This document shows positions 59,801 through 64,000 of a DNA stretch of 64,000 nt, one piece after another. The notes beneath the pieces are model-generated. The model saw only the letters and a program-made list of their open reading frames with translations, was not told where the DNA came from and made no database searches. Origin of the DNA: Baylisascaris procyonis. Its lineage: Eukaryota > Nematoda > Chromadorea > Rhabditida > Ascarididae. Positions within the stretch are counted from its first letter, which is position 1. The number at the start of each line of letters is the position of its first letter. The position numbers and the translations under genes are program-made. The stretch is from NCBI GenBank assembly GCA_037389465.1, contig JAZARR010000159.1, forward strand, positions 2,964,501 to 3,028,500, in the 5' to 3' direction.

Positions 59801-62800
59801 CACTTCATTCATGAACTTCCTTGCTCGATAAGTTGCATTTTGAGGAGCGGTTTGACTTTCTCGGCACTGACTAGGGGCAAGGTGGTACGAAAATTCTTGA
59901 GGAAATCATATACTACGTCGCAAACAAAGCTGGCTCACATAAAACATTTAATGCATTCGCCTGGGTTTCTGGGATTCTCCGCAGATTTGCTTTGCTTGTT
60001 TCCTTAATAAGCCTCGCAAAAGATGATTCGTTTTTCCTGGAGTTATAGGAATCGCTTTGTCAAGTGAAGTTCTAGCTTCTTCGTCATGAACTGGTTGCGA
60101 TGAGGTAGAAATCAGCAAGCTAGACGATGCGCAGCTTGACGAAACAACGAAAGAATTCATTGTTGAAGATTATCGCGTTTCCTAACAAATTCGTGAAAGT
60201 TTTTGTCGGAATAGTAGAGAGCAAATTCCGCCATTTCCTTCCAAGCCTTGGCTTATCAATATTGCTTGGAAACATGCACATAATCGTGCTCTTTGAAATA
60301 TTTTTCAAGATATTGTTTCAATTTTTTAGTGAATTATCTCAAAACTGTGTTTTTTTTCGCGTTTTAACTGTTCTTTTACTTAATTTCTTAGTTTATGTTC
60401 AAAAAAATGCAATATAGAGTCCTCCATGTGAACATTTGCATGTTTTCAGTTTGCATGATTTAGCTTGATTAATGCGAACTTTAAGATAATTGCAATTCAA
60501 CCCATCTTTCCTTTAAAAAGTTCCTTGTCTTAAAAATTGCTTTCAAAGCACAATTAAGCTAATCCGATAAGGCACATCAGGTTTAAAATATCTGTTAAAA
60601 TTTATGCTGGAATATGAATTTCTGGATTGATTGCAGATGAAAGCCGATAATTTCGAGCAAATTCGAACAGAAGGTAGCAGTACTTTTACATCACACTAGA
60701 ATTTTCTACTCTCTTTTCTTCCCACCTTTTCAGAAGTAAAATAGCTCTATTTGTTCAAGGTAAAGGTAAACTAACATATACTGGATAGCCTTACGCAGTA
60801 TTTTATTTCGCGGCATGCTTGCACAACTGTTCTTCGATGTGTGCGCCCAACCTGCATGGAACTGTTTATTTGCTCAGTGTTGTACCATCTGTAAGAATAT
60901 ATGGCTTAGCAATCTAGACCTGTGCTTACATCTGGTGGTTTTATTAGTACTCATTCCCAACCACTGGTTATATGGTTTGGCGCTGCAACAAAAAAAATCA
61001 ATCGAGACGGTCAATTTCGGCCTTTACACCTTGAACATTCTCACAGAAGTGGAGGAGACGAAGGTGGCTTAGAACGATAAAGATGTAGTAGTTTAATGAG
61101 GTGGCGTATTAAATGACTGAAAGCCCTCTCCGTCTCCACTTTTGTGAAAATATCAAGAAGATAAGAAGGTGATTGTTGCAATCGTTATTTCGTTGCAAGG
61201 TGATGATGCCCTAGCTTGGCTCACTATTCTGCACCTATCGATATTTAAGTTAACACTGCATTATTTCGCACCGCTGCAGGTGAAGTTTCTTATCAAGAAA
61301 GTGCGTTAAAATAACATACGTTCACTGTAGTACACCGTAGGGACCTGCACTCCCATCTTTATTATGAAACAGTTTGCTCTGCAGCCTCCTCGACAGCATT
61401 AAAATTCCAGGACAACGTACCATTTGCTTCAAGCACTTGCGATTCCTAGAGAATTAGTCCAGTTTTGCTTGCATATTAAAAAAGTCTAATGGTACTGACG
61501 AAACCAGCCCTCGTTAGATATTCTTTGGTTTGTGTTTTTTGGAATATTTTTTGCATAATTCAGAAATGAGTGGCAAAACATAGAATTTTACAGAAATGAG
61601 CTATTTGTGATAGCAGGCGATATCAACCACGTGATTTTACAAAGTGGACGAGAGTTGGCAGCTGATATAACCCGTAAGCTGTTGCGCGCTGCGCAGGAGA
61701 AGTGTCGTACAACAACAACATCAACAACGACAACTACCACTACTACAACCACCACTACAACAACGACCAATCCGATTTCTGGTTTGTTGCTCACAGTGCA
61801 CTCGCAAACTTCATCCACTACAGCTATCTGTTGATTGAAACGTCGAATTACCAAAAGGAGATTTCCGTTCATTTGGTGGTCACTCGATCTAACAAAACGC
61901 AGATATTTTAGAAAAGCAAAGCGCATCGTTTAAATTTAATGTGTTGGCAATTCTGGCTGTCTGGTGCGGGAAATGCCTGGAGATATTTCATCCTCTACAC
62001 AGACCACAATAGACTATACTGCATCGACGTTAACTTTTAGGAAATTTTTCTTCTTGAAAAGTTGAGGTGCCGTGTTCGGTTTATATCGGCCAAAAAGCTG
62101 AGGTTATGTCGGCAATTGGCCAATCTTATTTAGCAATCGAATGCAGCATCTGTGGTGTATCGGTGTGTCTTCTAATTTGCGGCTGTCTCTTCACACACAC
62201 GGGTCCACTTATTGGAGCTAATGCGTTGCGCCGTGAAGCAATTTTTTCATTATTAATGTGCTGGGTGGCTAAGTTTCTGCAGTATGATGTGTACAGTTGA
62301 ACATGGTACATCATAAGCAAAATATACACGACTTCATGGACAATGGAGGACAAGGCGGCTACTTAGCAGCTTCTTAGAGCTCACTTATGCTTATGTTATT
62401 ATTGGATTTCTTAAAAAGCATTTAATTATATCGTTGTTTCCTACTTCATGTTTCTCTTCTGAAGTCTTAATAGTCTCCCGCCTAGTCTTCCACACGTATT
62501 TGGTGAAATAGCAGTAATTACTGAAGGATGCGAGTTGGATTTGGTGCTGGTAATGGATCTATCGACCACGACGCATCCAATTTACCAGCACTACAAGGAG
62601 ATGGCCGAGCAGCTTGTCGGCAGGCTTCTCATTGGACCGAGATTTACTCGCGTCGCCTTCATCACATTCAGTTCTGTTGGCAAATCACGTACACATTTCA
62701 ACTTGGATAGGTATGTTTTGCAGTTTTTGGTTTCGCTGTCGTGATTTTCCCAGCTTATAGCTGACTGTTCACCATAATCCCAGCGCTTTGCCAGCAATAT

Positions 62801-63352
62801 TTTGCAACTTTGATTTTTCTATTGAGAAGGCGAGACAATAAATGCTGACTGCAGTACTAAACTCCGCCTTCCCCTCAATCTTTTTTTTTTTTTGCGAAAA
62901 TATTATTGTAAAGGACCATTTGCGTGATTTTGACAGCAGAATTTTGGAAAATTTTCATCAAAAAAATTCTGGTTCCACAGGATTTTTCCTCTGTATCTGT
63001 TGTATACATTTATATTTTAAAAAAAGAGCTTCCTATGTGAATTAATATGACAGGATCTTCTCCATGTTCTTAGCATCAGGTTGAATAAAACTAGTCCATA
63101 GCTGCATTTCACACTCGCCGATCGACTCATTTGGTAGGCCATATCAGTGGATGGTCCGAAATTACATTCTGAACTGGAGTAATTTTAAGCCTCAGCCCAA
63201 CGATAGCCGTCGGCCAAGGATGAAAAAGAACAAGTTTCTACCAGCTATAACTCATGCAGTACCCATGCTCTCGATTTGCAGGTATGACAATGCACAGCAA
63301 ATAATTGAAGCAATCAGAAGGGTAGAATCTACAGGAGGGACGACTGCCGTTG
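54851..63352 (+). CDS. secreted or surface protein with two vWA domains and Thr-rich linker (5' and 3' incomplete)
   Basis: Six exons chain in phase: 54851-55036, 55402-55532, 56308-56490, 61594-61781, 62515-62710 (start may be 62512), 63282-63352; 318 codons plus one base. Domain 1: SCYLNVLIILDRSDSV carries the DxSxS of the metal-ion-dependent adhesion site (MIDAS), VAMIVYSGLNY is strand 2, RAIGGTTNT supplies the MIDAS Thr, and TLIMVVTDGRSADD the MIDAS Asp. NELFVIAGDINHVILQ then ELAADITRKLL close the fold. A linker of 15 consecutive Thr follows. Domain 2: CELDLVLVMDLSTTT (DxSxT), then RVAFITFSSVGK, then RRVESTGGTTAV, and then it leaves the model near the window edge. vWA domains bind protein ligands through a bound divalent cation, and Thr-rich linkers are often O-glycosylated, so an extracellular matrix or cuticle-associated role is inferred. 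No signal peptide was seen. Confidence 0.85.
55402..55532 (+). CDS. vWA gene exon B: strand 2 to GGTTNT
   Basis: Acceptor AATAATTACAG; ends AA|GTGATC with two bases left. Reads VAMIVYSGLNYRREVYKW, then LRAIGGTTNT. Confidence 0.88.
56308..56490 (+). CDS. vWA gene exon C: VVTDG strand
   Basis: Acceptor GTGCGTTTCAG. One base completes a Lys codon, giving KALEIGLELM, then IPTLIMVVTDGRS and NTWMFAAATGD. The donor AG|GTCATT is non-consensus. Confidence 0.88.
56854..56912. repeat. (TA)n microsatellite
   Basis: Alternating TA with ATAATAT irregularities at its 3' end, inside the long vWA-gene intron. Confidence 0.95.
57976..58171 (+). CDS. possible alternative 3' exon of the vWA gene
   Basis: A strong acceptor (ATTCACTTTCAG) ends at 57975. 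With the one-base start required by exon C the frame runs 64 codons to TGA: RPYLNSYESFRKKEEVSVCS, then PPLPFLIGKSILLEAEVRN, ending KLMFYFN. If used, it would truncate domain 1 before its last strand. It contains GAA|GTGAGA, a good donor, so it could also be an internal exon of another transcript. Confidence 0.25.
61594..61781 (+). CDS. vWA gene exon D: end of domain 1 and Thr-rich linker
   Basis: Acceptor GAATTTTACAG; a single A completes the Arg codon. NELFVIAGDINHVILQ closes the vWA fold. The linker uses a mix of ACA, ACC, ACG and ACT for Thr. Donor G|GTTTGT. Confidence 0.85.
62512..62710 (+). CDS. vWA gene exon E: start of domain 2
   Basis: Tandem acceptors ATAG|CAG| (exon starts 62512 or 62515) both keep the frame. 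Encodes ITEGCELDLVLVMD, then YKEMAEQLVGRLL, then RVAFITFSS. Donor AG|GTATGT. Confidence 0.88.
63282..63352 (+). CDS. vWA gene exon F: GGTTAV segment
   Basis: Acceptor TCGATTTGCAG and consensus donor G|GTAAGT. Encodes YDNAQQIIEAIRRVESTGG followed by TTAV, the helix and MIDAS Thr loop of domain 2. Confidence 0.88.
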
Positions 63353-64000
63353 GTAAGTTAGATCCTACCAAGTTGTAACTTGCTAGCACTTAACCGCAAA
63401 CATTTAACAAGATAACATTTGCGAACATTTAATCACAACACATTATCAAGCGGGACGATTAAAGACGCCGTGCTCTAAGAATCGACATTTTGGCAGTTTG
63501 GGCACCACATTTGCGCTGGAGAACTATTTATCACAAGTGCTCCTTTCGTCCAAATCCGAGAAACTTGTGGAATAAAATTTTGTTGGTGGAACCATTAAGT
63601 CGTTCAAACTTTATGACAAGTCATGTCAGAATCCGTGTAGATCAGTGTGGCCGATCATTGCGTAACATCCGTCATAATGCCAAAGAGGCGTATGAAGATG
63701 TTTCGCAATCCACGAAACCCGAACTTTTTCTCCTTTTGAAATCGATCCACGCTTCGTTTAGTGCTCCATTTCACTGGAAAGCATAACGTAGAACTATCAC
63801 AGGTTAATTTTCCATTGACCTGCTAAGCAAAAATTTTTCTCTCATTCACCTTCTAGTGAACAAACCTAACATACGTCATATCCGGATACTGTTCACCTTT
63901 AATTCTTTTTTTGTATGAAGTATAAAAAAGACAATGATTTGTTTATTTTTCACTTGCAAGAGAGAGATATGATGGTTTCTTTAAAAGATTTTGAGTACTA
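63353..64000 (+). other. intron or next exon region of the vWA gene
   Basis: The rest of domain 2 should lie beyond or within this tail. A 97-codon frame from 63495 to 63786 follows CATTTTGGCAG and is phase-compatible with exon F (APHLRWRTIYHKCSFRPN..., LRNIRHNAKEAYEDVSQS), but it does not resemble a vWA domain. A competing frame there reads GTTFALENYLSQVLL. Unresolved. Confidence 0.3.

Larger units (their letters stand above)
56491..61593. other. 5.1 kb intron of the vWA gene
   Basis: Holds a (TA)n tract, a candidate alternative exon at 57976-58171, a moderately GC-rich stretch at 58620-58970 and weak ORFs on both strands (59228-58962 minus; 59295-59552 plus). No nested gene could be supported. 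Confidence 0.6.

Noticed and set aside
61588..61926. Minus-strand ORF with a poly-Val run
   Set aside because: Shadow of the Thr-rich linker of the vWA gene on the plus strand.

Overview
This window looks like nuclear DNA from a nematode, probably a parasitic species with expanded introns. It is AT-rich and full of microsatellites. Short exons of about 50-250 bp lie between introns of 0.1-5 kb. The exons I could chain almost all follow a nematode-type TTTCAG acceptor and end at a GT donor in a phase that matches the next exon. I saw no bacterial operon, CRISPR array, rRNA or convincing tRNA. The species cannot be named from this evidence.

Layout. Bases 1-9000 hold a 177-codon ORF (559-1092), a GC-rich block of degenerate repeats (1890-2600), a small secreted-peptide candidate (3042-3209), and the 3' part of an unrecognised multi-exon plus-strand gene (6924-8948) whose product ends like a GPI-anchored protein. 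Bases 9000-14000 hold two isolated ORFs and little else. Bases 14073-23208 hold the clearest discovery: a rhodopsin-family seven-transmembrane receptor on the plus strand. It can be assembled from eight phase-consistent exons totalling 1209 bp (402 residues), and its first intron carries a ~650 bp (GT)n tract. Bases 23390-24000 are a GC-rich, G-tract-rich block. On the minus strand, 29481-26858 encodes the C-terminal part of a single-pass membrane protein with an EGF-like module and two PPxY motifs in the tail.

Bases 31560-33600 are a decayed non-LTR retrotransposon. Bases 33600-54800 are mostly non-coding with isolated candidate exons. These include a signal-peptide exon with several dibasic sites (minus, 44867-44661), a 92-codon minus exon at 41284-41009, a plus-strand terminal exon pair at 47738-48231, and minus exons at 51534-51360, 52800-52557 and 53655-53464. 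Transposon-like material lies near 35576, 49690 and 50150. Bases 54851 to the right edge hold a plus-strand gene with two von Willebrand factor A domains joined by a Thr-rich linker. The first domain is complete over four exons (54851-61781). The second starts at about 62512 and runs off the window.

The best-supported products (peptide-type receptor, EGF/PPxY membrane protein, vWA extracellular protein, secreted-peptide candidates) all act at the cell surface or outside the cell, but nothing in the sequence shows that they work together. All exon models were made by eye. Terminal exons and 5' ends are the weakest parts, and many short ORFs here are probably chance.
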